The notes: generated by a model from the sequence alone, not told the origin. Shown: positions 50,282-60,438, numbered from the stretch's first letter. The stretch: 64,000 bases of DNA from Aquimarina atlantica (GCF_000626715.1 NZ_AQRA01000002.1:62001-126000); one strand, 5' to 3'. Translations and numbers: made by a program.

Positions 50282-51301
50282 ATGATATTAGTTACAGGAG
50301 CAACAGGTTTAGTAGGAACACATCTACTGGTTAGACTTATTCAGGAAAAACAACAAGTGCGTGCCTTATACAGAACCGAGGCCAAAAAAGAACATGCTAA
50401 AAAAGTGTTCTCCTCTTATTTCACAAGTGAGGAAAAACACTTGTTTGATACTATAGAATGGGTAAATACTGATATTAATAATATTCCTGTTCTAACTCAA
50501 GCTTTTGAAGGAATTACTCACGTATATCATTGCGCTGCCAAAATTAGTTTTAATCCATCTCACTATAAAAAATTAAGAAAAGCTAATATCCATGGTACAG
50601 CAAATATTGTAAACCTTTGTTTACTCAAAAAGGTAACTAAGCTTTGTTATGTAAGTTCAATTGCAACACTTGGTGAAAATTTATCCAGTTCTCATATTGA
50701 TGAAAAAGCAGAATGGAATCCCGAAACTCCCAATTCTGTGTATTCAATTACCAAATATGGTGCAGAAATGGAAGTCTGGAGAGGAATACATGAAGGGCTT
50801 ACTGCAGTAATTGTAAATCCTGGTATCATTATCGGTCCCGGTTTTTTTGATAATGGCAGTGGATATCTCTTTAAAAGAATTTATAAAGGAATGAAGTATT
50901 ATACTACAGGAACCACCGGTTATGTAGCCATAAGGGATGTTATCGATATTATGTATAAACTTACTACGGGGTCCTATAGTAATCAACGTTATATTCTGGT
51001 TGGTGAGAATTTAAGTTACAAAAGTGCTTTTGGTATGATCGCTCAGGCACTGAACAAACCATTACCAAAAAAGAGAATTTCTCCCTTTTTGATGAAAATC
51101 GCTTATTATGTACAACATATTGGTTATATTTTGTTTAGAACCAACAGATCCATATTTAGATCCTCTATACGAAGTGCATTTTCTACAAAATACTATGAGA
51201 ATGACAAAATAAAAAAAGAGCTTATCTACAGTTTTACTCCGATTGAAAAAAGCATAAAAGAAACTGCTACTGTTTTTTTAAAGGAAGAGGAGGGGTATTA
51301 G
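50282..51301 (+). CDS. NAD(P)-dependent epimerase/dehydratase family protein
   Basis: The 339-residue extended short-chain dehydrogenase has the nucleotide motif TGATGLVGTHLL (about 4-15) and a CAAKISF strand. Its catalytic YSITKYGAE (Tyr-x-x-x-Lys) is preceded by YVSSIATLG. It is of the dihydroflavonol-reductase/sugar-epimerase type; the substrate is not known. The last 35 nt overlap the convergent DUF4296 gene. It lies next to conserved pyrimidine and glycosylation genes. Confidence 0.85.
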   Translation: MILVTGATGLVGTHLLVRLIQEKQQVRALYRTEAKKEHAKKVFSSYFTSEEKHLFDTIEWVNTDINNIPVLTQAFEGITHVYHCAAKISFNPSHYKKLRKANIHGTANIVNLCLLKKVTKLCYVSSIATLGENLSSSHIDEKAEWNPETPNSVYSITKYGAEMEVWRGIHEGLTAVIVNPGIIIGPGFFDNGSGYLFKRIYKGMKYYTTGTTGYVAIRDVIDIMYKLTTGSYSNQRYILVGENLSYKSAFGMIAQALNKPLPKKRISPFLMKIAYYVQHIGYILFRTNRSIFRSSIRSAFSTKYYENDKIKKELIYSFTPIEKSIKETATVFLKEEEGY

Positions 51302-51782
51302 TCCTCTTTTTTTTAGCTTCTTCTATCTTGTCTTCGATTACATCTTCTGTAATAGCAGGTAAATCCATAAGCTTAACTGTATCTTTACTTTTTGCAATAG
51401 AATCTTCAATTTTAATTTTCTTAATAGAATCTTCTTCCTTTTTCAGCTTCTCATATTTTGCTGCCTCTTTATCCAAATTAGCCTTTACACGAACAAAAAT
51501 CGCTTCATATTTTTCTATCTGACCAGAATACCAGGCATTATTCTCGGCAAAAATAATACTATCTATACCGTGTTTTTTCAGAATAAAAGCTTCAGGATTA
51601 ATATTTTTTTCCTCAAAAGTTTTTCTGTTAGAGCTTTTTGCTGCTCTTACAAAAGCAATATCAGTTAGAATCTCAACCATACGGTCTTCTTCTATAAATG
51701 ATTCTGGTTTAGGGCTTTTATCTATACTCTGGCAAGAAATAATAGCCAGAAAAGCTACAGTATATACTACATTTCTAATCAT
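51267..51782 (-). CDS. DUF4296 lipoprotein
   Basis: The 171-residue protein has a lipoprotein signal with lipid cysteine in [11 protein letters not shown] (about residue 17). The DUF4296 core follows ([50 protein letters not shown]), then a charged coiled-coil tail rich in Lys/Glu and Pro near the end. Family function is unknown. Its start overlaps the stop of the dihydroorotase gene by 4 nt, so it is translated together with that gene; the pairing is conserved in flavobacteria as far as I know. Its stop region overlaps the epimerase gene on the other strand by 35 nt. Confidence 0.8.
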   Translation of the reverse strand: MIRNVVYTVAFLAIISCQSIDKSPKPESFIEEDRMVEILTDIAFVRAAKSSNRKTFEEKNINPEAFILKKHGIDSIIFAENNAWYSGQIEKYEAIFVRVKANLDKEAAKYEKLKKEEDSIKKIKIEDSIAKSKDTVKLMDLPAITEDVIEDKIEEAKKKRTNTPPLPLKKQ

Positions 51783-53125
51783 CTGTCAAAAGTTAGTCGT
51801 TGTGCGTGTCGCACATCATAGAATTTAAAGTTCTTATATACCAAACTTCCATTAACAAAAGTATGCGTAACTCTTGACTTAAAAGTAGTTCCTTCAAAAG
51901 GTGACCACCCACATTTATATGAAATATTATCTTTATTTACCGTCCAGGGTGCATTTATATCGACCAAAACAGCATCTGCATAATATCCTTCTTTTATAAA
52001 GCCTCTTTTCTCGATCTGAAATAATATCGCCGGATTATGACACATTTTTTCAACGATTTTTTCTAAGCTTATTTTATCCTGGTGGTAAAATTCTAACATA
52101 GCAGGAAGAGCATGCTGCACCAATGGACCTCCAGATGGTGCTTTGGTATACACATTATCTTTTTCTTCTTTGGTGTGCGGAGCATGATCTGTAGCTATTA
52201 CATCTATTTTATCCTTTAGCAATGCTGCAAACAGTGCATCCCTGTCTTTTACTGTTTTTACAGCAGGATTCCACTTAATCAATGTTCCTTTTTCTTCATA
52301 ATCTGTATCAGAAAACCACAAGTGGTGAATACAAACTTCGGCTGTTATTTTCTTTTCCTTAAGCGGAATTTTATTGGTAAACAGTTCTAATTCCTTTGCT
52401 GTCGAAAGATGAAAAACATGCAATCGCGCTCCCGTTTTTTTAGCCAGTGCTATCGCTTGTGACGAAGACAAATAACACGCTTCTTCACTTCTTATAATAG
52501 GATGATACTTTACAGGAATATCATCACCATACTCTGCTTTATACTTTGCAGTATTACTCTTAATCGTCTCTTCATCTTCACAATGCACTGCGATTAACAA
52601 GTCTGTAGATGAGAATATTTTTTCTAATACTTCTGGATTATCGACCAGCATATTTCCTGTAGATGACCCTAGAAACAGTTTAAGCGCTGCCACTTTTTTG
52701 GGGTCTACCTTCAGAATTTCTTCTAAGTTATCATTTGTACCTCCAAACATAAAAGAATAATTTGCATAGCTTGTTTTTGCAGCGATTTCAAACTTTTCTT
52801 CGAGTTTTTCTATTGTTGTTGTTTGTGGTACCGTATTAGGCATTTCTATAAAAGAAGTAATACCTCCAGCTATAGCGGCCCTGGATTCAGTTTCTATAGT
52901 TGCTTTATGTGTTAATCCAGGTTCTCTAAAATGCACCTGATCATCAATGACCCCTGGTAATAAGTATTTGCCTTCGGCATCAAAAATGTGAACATCTGGT
53001 GATTTGGCACTTATCTGCGGTGCAATTTCTTTAAAAATACCATTTTCTATATATACATCTCCATTAAAAATCTGCCCTTCATTAACGATGTTAGCATTTT
53101 TAATAAGCACATTATCCATAATCAT
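51779..53125 (-). CDS. Dihydroorotase
   Basis: The 448-residue amidohydrolase is of the class I dihydroorotase/allantoinase group: [18 protein letters not shown] near 57-73, carbamylated lysine in [31 protein letters not shown] and [10 protein letters not shown] (metal-binding Asp). In the first metal motif, the usual D-x-H-x-H reads D-D-Q-V-H, so the first His is Gln63 here. I believe this is common in Bacteroidota homologues. The enzyme closes carbamoyl-aspartate to dihydroorotate in pyrimidine synthesis. The start overlaps the preceding glycosyltransferase gene by 4 nt. Confidence 0.85.
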   Translation of the reverse strand: MIMDNVLIKNANIVNEGQIFNGDVYIENGIFKEIAPQISAKSPDVHIFDAEGKYLLPGVIDDQVHFREPGLTHKATIETESRAAIAGGITSFIEMPNTVPQTTTIEKLEEKFEIAAKTSYANYSFMFGGTNDNLEEILKVDPKKVAALKLFLGSSTGNMLVDNPEVLEKIFSSTDLLIAVHCEDEETIKSNTAKYKAEYGDDIPVKYHPIIRSEEACYLSSSQAIALAKKTGARLHVFHLSTAKELELFTNKIPLKEKKITAEVCIHHLWFSDTDYEEKGTLIKWNPAVKTVKDRDALFAALLKDKIDVIATDHAPHTKEEKDNVYTKAPSGGPLVQHALPAMLEFYHQDKISLEKIVEKMCHNPAILFQIEKRGFIKEGYYADAVLVDINAPWTVNKDNISYKCGWSPFEGTTFKSRVTHTFVNGSLVYKNFKFYDVRHAQRLTFDR

Positions 53126-53853
53126 ATTTCGTAGCGATTAAATAAGCTGTTAAATTTCATTTTTATAACCCCAAAAACAGCTTCAGAAATAATTCCTTTG
53201 CTCATTTTTGATGTTCCCCTGGTTCTATCGGTAAAGATTACAGGGATTTCTTTTATTTTAAATTTTAATAAATACGCCTTAAACTTCATCTCTATTTGAA
53301 AGGCATATCCTACAAATCGAATTTTTTTAAGATTTATTTTTTCTAATACTTCTCTTTTATAACAGACAAATCCTGCTGTTGTGTCATGAATATCCATTCC
53401 TGTTATAAATCGAACATATTTTGAAGCTCCCCAAGACAATAAAACTCTACTCATTGGCCAGTTCACTACATTTACTCCTGTCACATATCTAGACCCAATA
53501 GCGACCTGAGAAGATCCTTTTGCACAAGCATTATACAATCGTATAAGATCATTTGGATTATGAGAGAAATCTGCATCCATTTCAAAAATATACTCGTAAG
53601 ATCGTTCTAACGCCCATTCGAAACCAGTAATATATGCTGTACCTAAACCTAATTTCCCTTCTCGTTCTATTAAGAAAAGAGATTCTGGGTATTCTAACTG
53701 TAACTCCTTTATCTTATCTGCAGTTCCATCTTGTGAATTATCATCTACAATAAGAATATGGAAATCACGCTGAAGCGAAAGCACATTTTTAATGATACGC
53801 TCCACATTTTCAATTTCATTATAGGTAGGGATTATAACTAAGGCATCCACCAT
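53122..53853 (-). CDS. Polyprenol monophosphomannose synthase (GT2, DPM1-like)
   Basis: The 243-residue GT2 enzyme has [16 protein letters not shown] at the start, the sugar-nucleotide site [15 protein letters not shown], the metal-binding [11 protein letters not shown] and [34 protein letters not shown]. These match the DPM1-like group, which makes polyprenyl-phosphate mannose or glucose for lipid-linked glycan assembly. It lacks C-terminal membrane helices, as in bacterial cytosolic-face enzymes. It is the first gene of a three-gene overlapping operon with dihydroorotase and DUF4296. Confidence 0.85.
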   Translation of the reverse strand: MVDALVIIPTYNEIENVERIIKNVLSLQRDFHILIVDDNSQDGTADKIKELQLEYPESLFLIEREGKLGLGTAYITGFEWALERSYEYIFEMDADFSHNPNDLIRLYNACAKGSSQVAIGSRYVTGVNVVNWPMSRVLLSWGASKYVRFITGMDIHDTTAGFVCYKREVLEKINLKKIRFVGYAFQIEMKFKAYLLKFKIKEIPVIFTDRTRGTSKMSKGIISEAVFGVIKMKFNSLFNRYEI

Positions 53854-53926
53854 CTAGGCTATTTTTCAGGCAAATATAACTAAATAATTACTAGTTATTT
53901 TCTTGTTTTTATGAGTTAATTGATCG

Positions 53927-53934
53927 TAATTTTG
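53927..53934 (+). promoter_or_regulatory. Promoter of the DUF4271-hemD operon (-7 TAATTTTG, -33 TTG)
   Basis: TAATTTTG is an exact TAnnTTTG match 15 nt before the ATG at 53950. A TTG at 53903-53905 gives a 21-nt spacer, close to the -33/-7 spacing known for Bacteroidota. Confidence 0.6.
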
Positions 53935-53949
53935 ATCCCAGAACAGAAT

Positions 53950-54603
53950 ATGGAATTTATTTTACGAGAAATAACATCAACAAATTGGCTTACTATCATA
54001 ATCACAGTATGCCTGATGCTGCTAGCTACAGCCAAAAGAGTGAATATGCTTCGCTTTACCGATTTTATGATGCTTTTTAGTAACAGTAAATATATTATAT
54101 CCTATCAAAAATTAAATAAGCTTTCTTCTTTATTTAATGCAATCTTACTATTGTTTCAGGTTGTTTCGGTATCCTTGTTTCTATATTTATGCTTTGGTGT
54201 ATTCGAATGGAAAGTCACACCCAATCAAATTACATTGTATTTTAAGATTGCAATCATATATACAGTTATCGTTATTTGCAAATTACTTGTAGAAAAAATA
54301 GTTGCAACTATTTTTTCTATTGACTCTATAATTGATGAATATTTATTTTACAAAGTGTCATATCGTAATTTTATGGGAGTCATACTGTTACCCGTTAATA
54401 TTGTATTTATTTATGCTTTACAACCTTCTAAAATTGCATTTATAATACTTCTAATTTTATTAATTATTCTCAATACAATCATGCTCGTTTCTTTTTATAA
54501 GAAAAACGAAAATATTATTTTGAACCACTTATTTTATTTTATTTTGTATCTTTGCGCACTTGAAATCGCACCCTATTTTATACTGTATAAGCTTATTAGT
54601 TAA
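53950..54603 (+). CDS. DUF4271 membrane protein
   Basis: I place the start at the ATG at 53950; an upstream in-frame TTG at 53920 lies ahead of the -7 element. The 217-residue protein has about six hydrophobic segments and the family words FTDFMMLFSNSKYII and YKVSYRNFMGVILLPVNIVFIY. DUF4271 is a Bacteroidota-specific membrane family of unknown function, regularly encoded beside hemD as here (34 nt apart). A role in the membrane step of haem or gliding physiology has no support in the sequence. Confidence 0.82.
   Translation: MEFILREITSTNWLTIIITVCLMLLATAKRVNMLRFTDFMMLFSNSKYIISYQKLNKLSSLFNAILLLFQVVSVSLFLYLCFGVFEWKVTPNQITLYFKIAIIYTVIVICKLLVEKIVATIFSIDSIIDEYLFYKVSYRNFMGVILLPVNIVFIYALQPSKIAFIILLILLIILNTIMLVSFYKKNENIILNHLFYFILYLCALEIAPYFILYKLIS
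54547..54554 (+). promoter_or_regulatory. Internal -7 element (TATCTTTG) before hemD
   Basis: TATCTTTG inside the end of the DUF4271 gene matches TAnnTTTG exactly and is 83 nt before the hemD ATG. It could give hemD a second promoter. The best TTG upstream (54520-54522) is 24 nt away, longer than usual. Confidence 0.4.
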
Positions 54604-54637
54604 TTAGTAGGATCTTTACAAAAAAGAAAGAAAATAT

Positions 54638-55384
54638 ATGAAAGTGAAGACAATTTTGGTTTCACAGCCGGAGCCTAAAGTGGAAAATTCACCTTATTTT
54701 GATTTAGAAGAAAAGGAAAAAGTAAAAATTGACTTTATCCCCTTCATTCATGTAGAGGGAGTTGACTCAAAAGAAGTAAGGTTACAAAAAGTAGATTTAT
54801 CATTATATACTGCTATTATCCTTACTAGCCGTAATTCTGTTGATCATTTCTTTAGAATAGCAGACGAAATGCGTTATAAAGTACCTGATACACTCAAGTA
54901 TTTTTGTCAAAGTGAAGCCGTAGCATATTATTTACAGAAGTATGTTGTATATCGAAAAAGAAAGATATACGTTGGAAAACGTACGTTTCAGGAACTATCT
55001 CCTTTGATTAAGAAATATAAAAATGAGAAGTTTTTATTACCTTCTTCAGATAAGTTAAAGCCGTTAATTCCTGAAACATTAGATAGTCTAAAAGTAGAAT
55101 GGAAACAAGCTGTTTTTTACAGAACTGTGGTAAGTGATCTTTCTGACTTAAGGGATGTATTTTATGACATTTTGGTGTTTTTTAGCCCATCTGGAATACA
55201 ATCTTTATTCGAGAATTTTCCTGATTTCAAACAAAATAATACCAGAATTGCTGTGTTTGGAAACTCAACAGTTAAAGCAGCCGAAGAGCACAACCTGATT
55301 GTTAACATTCAGGCACCAACTCCAGAGACACCCTCAATGACAATGGCGCTTCAAAAATATATTAAAGAAGTAAATAAGAAATAG
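54638..55384 (+). CDS. hemD: Uroporphyrinogen-III synthase
   Basis: The 248-residue protein has the two-domain HemD pattern: KTILVSQPEPKVENSPYFDL at the start, AIILTSRNSVDHFF in the first domain, and the second-domain VFFSPSGIQSLFENFP, IAVFGNSTVKAAEEHNL and PTPETPSMTMALQKYI. HemD closes hydroxymethylbilane to uroporphyrinogen III in haem and sirohaem synthesis. It follows the DUF4271 gene and ends in a strong bidirectional terminator shared with pckA. Confidence 0.9.
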   Translation: MKVKTILVSQPEPKVENSPYFDLEEKEKVKIDFIPFIHVEGVDSKEVRLQKVDLSLYTAIILTSRNSVDHFFRIADEMRYKVPDTLKYFCQSEAVAYYLQKYVVYRKRKIYVGKRTFQELSPLIKKYKNEKFLLPSSDKLKPLIPETLDSLKVEWKQAVFYRTVVSDLSDLRDVFYDILVFFSPSGIQSLFENFPDFKQNNTRIAVFGNSTVKAAEEHNLIVNIQAPTPETPSMTMALQKYIKEVNKK

Positions 55385-55410
55385 ATAGTTTTATTTATTT
55401 TCAATGTATA

Positions 55411-55441
55411 AAAAAAGGGATCGAATATCGATCCCTTTTTT
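55411..55441. terminator. Bidirectional terminator between hemD and pckA
   Basis: A perfect 14-bp stem (AAAAAAGGGATCGA / TCGATCCCTTTTTT) at 55411-55424 and 55428-55441 with a 3-nt loop has T-runs on both strands in the 76-nt convergent gap. Confidence 0.93.
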
Positions 55442-55460
55442 AGTATTACAGTAAAAAATC

Positions 55461-57017
55461 TTATTCAAATTGTTTAAAATTCTTTTTGAAAGAATTTACC
55501 AGTTCTTCAGCCTTAGCATCATAAGCTTCTTTATCTGCCCATGTATTTCTTGGATTCAGAATATCTGAAGGCACATCAGGGCAGCTCTCTGGCATACTAA
55601 GATCAAAATGTTTATCAGTAACATAGGTTACATCATTAAGTTTACCTTCTAAAGCTGCATTAATCATTGCACGGGTATATTTCAATTTCATTCGGCTCCC
55701 TGTACCATATGCTCCACCGGTCCATCCTGTATTTACCAACCAGACATTAGCTCCTGTCTTTTCGATTTTATCCATTAGCATATCCCCATATTCTTTTGGG
55801 TGCAATGGCATAAAAGGTGCGCCAAAACAAGCAGAAAAACTTGGTAACGGCTCATTAACTCCTGCTTCGGTTCCTGCAACCTTAGCTGTATATCCACTAA
55901 TAAAATGATAAGAAGCTTGCTCTTTGGTCAACTTAGAGATAGGAGGCAATACCCCAAAAGCATCTGCAGTAAGAAAAAAGATATTGGTTACCTTTTTACC
56001 TCTACTAGGTACTTTGATATTTTCTATATGATCAATCGGATAGCTTACTCTTGTATTTTGAGTAATACTAGAGTCTGTATAATCTACAGCACCATTATCA
56101 TCTATAATTACGTTTTCTAATAATGCTCCTTTTTTAATCGCATTATAAATTTCAGGTTCTTTTTCTGAAGAAAGGTCTATTACTTTGGCATAGCATCCTC
56201 CTTCAAAATTAAATACAGTATCTTCTTCTGTCCAGGCATGTTCATCATCTCCTATCAATTTCCTTTTAGGATCTGTAGATAAAGTAGTTTTACCAGTTCC
56301 TGATAATCCAAAAAACAAAGCGGTTTTACCATCTTCTCCTTCATTAGCAGAGCAATGCATAGGTAAACAATTACGCTCTACAGGAAGAATAAAATTTAAG
56401 GCAGAGAAAATGCCTTTCTTGATCTCACCAGTATATCCTGTTCCTCCTATTAAAGCTATTTTTTTAGAAAAATTAAGGATTGCAAAATTATGTTGTCGTG
56501 TACCATCTACTTTTGGATCTGCCATAAATCCGGGCGCATTAACGATCAACCAATCGGGATCAAAAGACTCTAATTCTTTTTTTTCTGGCCTTAAAAACAT
56601 GTTATATGCAAACATATTAGACCATGGATATTCATTAAGTACTCGAATATTTAATTTATATTCTGGGTCGGCACATGCATAGCTATCACGTACAAATACT
56701 TCTTTTCCTGAAAGGTAATTTGTTACTTTATCATACAATGCATCAAATGCATCTTGATCAAAAGGAATATTAATATCCCCCCACCACACTTTATCTTGTG
56801 TGATATGATCTTTAACAATAAAACGATCCATAGGGGATCGCCCAGTAAATTCGCCTGTATTAATTGTTAATGCACCTGATTTGGTAATTTTCCCTTGACC
56901 TTTTTGCACTACTTCTTCCTGAAGATTTTCTGAAGGTAATTGGTAGCGCATTGTAGCATTTTCAATACCGTAATTCTTTAACGAAAACGTTTTCGTAGTT
57001 GGATACAGTCGTTCCAT
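55461..57017 (-). CDS. pckA: Phosphoenolpyruvate carboxykinase (ATP)
   Basis: I take the ATG at 57017 (MERLYPTTKTFSLKNYG); the longer frame from 57050 adds MHVHNKHNILY, which is not family-like. The ~518-residue enzyme has the oxaloacetate-binding RSPMDRFIVKD, the kinase P-loop GLSGTGKTTLSTDP, metal-site LIGDDEHAWTEE and the adenine-site TGWTGGAYGTGSRMKLKYTRAMI. It converts oxaloacetate to PEP in gluconeogenesis. It is a single gene; 69 nt separate it from the DUF423 gene upstream on the same strand. Confidence 0.96.
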   Translation of the reverse strand: MERLYPTTKTFSLKNYGIENATMRYQLPSENLQEEVVQKGQGKITKSGALTINTGEFTGRSPMDRFIVKDHITQDKVWWGDINIPFDQDAFDALYDKVTNYLSGKEVFVRDSYACADPEYKLNIRVLNEYPWSNMFAYNMFLRPEKKELESFDPDWLIVNAPGFMADPKVDGTRQHNFAILNFSKKIALIGGTGYTGEIKKGIFSALNFILPVERNCLPMHCSANEGEDGKTALFFGLSGTGKTTLSTDPKRKLIGDDEHAWTEEDTVFNFEGGCYAKVIDLSSEKEPEIYNAIKKGALLENVIIDDNGAVDYTDSSITQNTRVSYPIDHIENIKVPSRGKKVTNIFFLTADAFGVLPPISKLTKEQASYHFISGYTAKVAGTEAGVNEPLPSFSACFGAPFMPLHPKEYGDMLMDKIEKTGANVWLVNTGWTGGAYGTGSRMKLKYTRAMINAALEGKLNDVTYVTDKHFDLSMPESCPDVPSDILNPRNTWADKEAYDAKAEELVNSFKKNFKQFE

Positions 57018-57086
57018 ATATAATATGTTGTGTTTGTTATGTACGTGCAAAATTATAAATAATAATTACACCAACCGATAAAAAAA

Positions 57087-57485
57087 TCACTTAATCTTTA
57101 CCAATGAAATTACGAAGAAAATCCACCCAAGTATCAGCAGTAAACCTCCCAAAGGGGTAATAAAACCTATACTTGACAGAGAAATTCCCAAAATTTCATC
57201 GATCACCAAAAGGTATATTGACCCAGAAAAAAGGGTTATTCCCCCCATGAAAAAGTAAAAAATACGCTTTCTGGTAACCTCTTGTAAAACAGACATATTC
57301 CCCAAAATAATACAAACGATAGCATGATACATTTGATATCGTACTCCGGTAGTAAAAGAATTAATACTTTCTGGATCTACTAACTTCTTTAATCCATGAG
57401 CTCCAAAGGCTCCTAATAGTACCGCAAGTAATCCCATTATGGCACCGGTAATCAAAATTGTTTTGTTTGCTGATATTTTATTCAT
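57087..57485 (-). CDS. DUF423 membrane protein
   Basis: The 132-residue protein has four hydrophobic segments and the DUF423 pattern: ILITGAIMGLLAVLLGAFGAHGLKK, then a MYHAIVC segment with conserved His, FFMGGITLFSGSIYLL and TPLGGLLLILGWIFFVI. The family is widespread and its function unknown. It precedes pckA on the minus strand but there is a clear gap; co-transcription is not shown. Confidence 0.88.
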   Translation of the reverse strand: MNKISANKTILITGAIMGLLAVLLGAFGAHGLKKLVDPESINSFTTGVRYQMYHAIVCIILGNMSVLQEVTRKRIFYFFMGGITLFSGSIYLLVIDEILGISLSSIGFITPLGGLLLILGWIFFVISLVKIK

Positions 57486-57622
57486 AATTGACTATAACAA
57501 GTATTAAATTTTAAACTTTAGACAAAAATTCTTCAAAAATATAATTAATACGTAGTTATAGAGAACCTAATCTTTATGGTATTTATTACATTCGTATCAA
57601 AGTTATCAAAATATCAGAAGGT

Positions 57623-58993
57623 ATGCGAAAGATCTTAGTTATTGGTGCAGGTAAATCTACTGCAGTTCTCATTAAATATTTTCAGGATAAATCCAGTTCA
57701 GAAAATTTATATATTACTATTGGTGATATTTCTATTGAAAATGCAAAAAAACTAGCTAGTGATCACCCTAATACAGAAGCAGTACTTCTGGATGTTTTTG
57801 ATCAAGACTCACGACAAAAAGCTATTCAAAATGCAGATATTGTAGTATCAATGCTTCCTGCACGGTTTCATATCGAAGTAGCTAAAGATTGTTTACAGTA
57901 TGGCAAATGCATGGTTACCGCATCATATGTTAGCCCAGAAATGCAAGAACTCGATGCAAAAGTTCGTGAAAAAGGACTCGTCTTTATGAATGAGATTGGT
58001 GTAGATCCAGGCATTGATCACATGAGTGCAATGCAGGTTATTGACAGGATTAGAAATCAAGGTGGTAAAATAATTTTGTTTGAATCTTTTACAGGTGGTC
58101 TGGTAGCTCCCGAAAGTGACACTAACTTATGGAATTATAAATTTACCTGGAATCCTCGTAATGTAGTTATTGCCGGACAAGGTGGTGCTGCAGAGTTTCT
58201 ACAGGAAGGAACATATAAATATATCCCCTATCATAAATTATTTAGAAGAACAGAGTTTTTAGAAGTCGAAGATTATGGTCGTTTTGAAGCCTATGCAAAT
58301 CGAAACTCTTTAAAATATCAAAACATCTATGGATTAGATGATATCTTAACTCTATATAGAGGAACTATAAGAAGGGTAGGGTTTTCTAGAGCCTGGAATA
58401 CTTTTGTACAGTTAGGAATGACTGCAGATGATTATACCCTTGCAAATTCAGAGAACATGAGTTATCGCGATTTCACAAATAGTTTTCTTGCTTATTCTCC
58501 TTCGGATTCGGTAGAGCTAAAACTTCGTCACTACCTTAAGATAGATCAAGATGATATTATGTGGGATAAACTTCTGGAGCTTGATCTTTTTAACCCCGAT
58601 AAAAAAGTAGGTATCCCTAATGCTACTCCAGCGCAGATTCTTCAGAAAATATTGATGGATAAATGGACTCTGGATGAAGGAGACAAGGATATGATCGTGA
58701 TGTATCATAAGTTTGGTTATGAGATTAACGGCAAACACAAACAGATAGATGCTACTATGGTAAGTATTGGTAAAGATCAAACTTACACGGCAATGGCAAG
58801 AACTGTAGGTTTACCAGTTGCAATGGCTACATTACGTATTCTGAACAAACAAATCACTACTCCTGGAGTACAGATTCCTATTCAGGAAGAGGTGTACACT
58901 CCTATTCTCAAAGAACTTGAAGAGTATGGTATCATATTTAAGGAAAAAGAATGTGATTATCTTGGTTATAATCCAGATGGTGTAAAAGGATAA
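57623..58993 (+). CDS. Saccharopine dehydrogenase family protein
   Basis: The 456-residue protein has an N-terminal Rossmann fold (KILVIGAGKSTAVLIKYF), then ADIVVSMLPARFHIEVAKDCL and the saccharopine-reductase core MNEIGVDPGIDHMSAMQVIDRI. The C-terminal half has GLVAPESDTNLWNYKFTWNPRN. This matches saccharopine dehydrogenase (glutamate-forming) or a close NAD(P)-dependent relative of the lysine pathway. No lysine-ketoglutarate reductase gene is adjacent. An Lrp-type regulator gene follows 146 nt later on the same strand, which suggests amino-acid-dependent control. Confidence 0.85.
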   Translation: MRKILVIGAGKSTAVLIKYFQDKSSSENLYITIGDISIENAKKLASDHPNTEAVLLDVFDQDSRQKAIQNADIVVSMLPARFHIEVAKDCLQYGKCMVTASYVSPEMQELDAKVREKGLVFMNEIGVDPGIDHMSAMQVIDRIRNQGGKIILFESFTGGLVAPESDTNLWNYKFTWNPRNVVIAGQGGAAEFLQEGTYKYIPYHKLFRRTEFLEVEDYGRFEAYANRNSLKYQNIYGLDDILTLYRGTIRRVGFSRAWNTFVQLGMTADDYTLANSENMSYRDFTNSFLAYSPSDSVELKLRHYLKIDQDDIMWDKLLELDLFNPDKKVGIPNATPAQILQKILMDKWTLDEGDKDMIVMYHKFGYEINGKHKQIDATMVSIGKDQTYTAMARTVGLPVAMATLRILNKQITTPGVQIPIQEEVYTPILKELEEYGIIFKEKECDYLGYNPDGVKG

Positions 58994-59139
58994 GCTGAAT
59001 TAAAGAATTAACACTTTTTAATTCAATCTAAAATCTATTAAGTGGTTAACTGATTTAATTTTTCGATAATTCTTATTTTTATATTTCAATTACAAACCAT
59101 TAATTGTATTTTTAGTTAATAATTGTAATTTCATACTTT

Positions 59140-59610
59140 ATGAAAGGCCAAAACCAGACCTTAAAAATTGATGGTATCGACAAAGAGATTTTACGTAATC
59201 TCATGGAAGATGCTCGAAGACCAATTCTTGAAATCGCCAGAAAAGTAGGAATATCAGGAGCTGCAATCCATCAAAGGCTTCGTAAATTAGAAGCTTCGGG
59301 GCTTATTGCCGGATCAAAGTTTATTATCGATCCCAAAGTACTGGGATATAAAACAATGGCTTTTGTAGGTGTATACCTTGATAAAGCAGTAAGCAACCCA
59401 AAAGCTGTAAAACAATTACGAGACATCCCAGAGGTAATCGAATGTCATTACACTACAGGAAATTGGTCTATTTTTATTAAAATACTATGTAGAGATAATG
59501 AACATTTAATGGTTGTATTAAATAAAAATATTCAAGCTATCGAAGGTGTATCCCGCACAGAGACTTTTATATCATTAGACCAGCAAATTGATCGACAGAT
59601 TAAGATATAG
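59140..59610 (+). CDS. Lrp/AsnC family transcriptional regulator
   Basis: The 156-residue protein has an N-terminal helix-turn-helix (KEILRNLMEDARRPILEIARKVGISGAAIHQRLRKLEASGLI, about 15-57) and a C-terminal RAM ligand-binding domain (about 68-150, with AFVGVYLDKAVSNPKAV and VIECHYTTGNWSIFIKIL). Such regulators respond to amino acids. The position between saccharopine dehydrogenase and, ~900 nt away, alanine dehydrogenase suggests control of amino-acid catabolism. It has an 11-residue basic N-terminal extension. Confidence 0.9.
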   Translation: MKGQNQTLKIDGIDKEILRNLMEDARRPILEIARKVGISGAAIHQRLRKLEASGLIAGSKFIIDPKVLGYKTMAFVGVYLDKAVSNPKAVKQLRDIPEVIECHYTTGNWSIFIKILCRDNEHLMVVLNKNIQAIEGVSRTETFISLDQQIDRQIKI

Positions 59611-59670
59611 CCTTAGGACGGCATACCCAAACCCGAATATATATTCCCCAAAATATAACCTAAGCTTTTT

Positions 59671-60363
59671 TTAATCCCTTCTACCCATAAAGATAGAGAT
59701 AAAATACAGCAAGGTCGCCAAAGAACCTAAAGCAGCAACTACATAAGTACGTGCAGCCCATTTTAATGCATCTTTAGCACCAGCATGTTCTTGTGCAGTA
59801 AGCATATTATTATTTTCTAACCACGCTAATGCTCTATTACTAGCATCATATTCTACAGGAAGTGTAATAAATGCGAATAATGTGGTTACTGCAAATAGTA
59901 TGATCCCAATCAGAAAAATAGTATTTCCTAAGATCATTCCTGATGCCGAAAGAACAAGTCCTCCCATAATCACAAAATTAGAGAGCTTGCTTGCAATTCC
60001 TACCGCAGGTACAATCTTTGATCTCATGGTTAACCAACTATACGATGTGGCATGTTGTACAGCATGACCACATTCGTGGGCAGCAACTGCCGCTGCCGCT
60101 GCATTACGCTGATTATACACCCCTTCACTTAAATTTACTGTCTTATTTAATGGATTATAATGATCTGTAAGCATTCCGGCAGTAGAAACCACCTGCACAT
60201 CACGAATCCCATTATCTTGTAGCATTTTTGTTGCAATTTCTGCACCGCTCATGCCATTTTGTAGGCTGATATTAGAATACTTTTTGAATTTACTTTTAAG
60301 TTTATTGCTTACATAGGTACTCACCAAAAATATGACTCCCGCAATAATATAATACCCCATCAT
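59671..60363 (-). CDS. Zinc metallopeptidase (YugP family)
   Basis: The 230-residue protein has an N-terminal membrane helix (about 2-19), a zinc motif HECGH in AAHECGHAVQHATSYSW (about 96-112), and two further C-terminal membrane segments (about 133-175 and 205-225). The LSEGVYNQRNAAAAAVAAHEC block is typical of the family. It is a membrane-bound M48-like peptidase; the substrate is unknown. It is a single gene, with the ald terminator just upstream. Confidence 0.88.
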   Translation of the reverse strand: MMGYYIIAGVIFLVSTYVSNKLKSKFKKYSNISLQNGMSGAEIATKMLQDNGIRDVQVVSTAGMLTDHYNPLNKTVNLSEGVYNQRNAAAAAVAAHECGHAVQHATSYSWLTMRSKIVPAVGIASKLSNFVIMGGLVLSASGMILGNTIFLIGIILFAVTTLFAFITLPVEYDASNRALAWLENNNMLTAQEHAGAKDALKWAARTYVVAALGSLATLLYFISIFMGRRD

Positions 60364-60407
60364 AACTATTCACTTTTTTATTGTAATTAAATTTGGAATA
60401 TAAAATA

Positions 60408-60438
60408 CAAAAACCTCGCCATAATAACGAGGTTTTTG
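60408..60438 (-). terminator. Terminator after alanine dehydrogenase gene
   Basis: CAAAAACCTCG / CGAGGTTTTTG (60408-60418, 60428-60438) is a perfect 11-bp stem, with T-rich sequence beyond it on the minus strand. It lies 35 nt past the ald stop. Confidence 0.85.
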
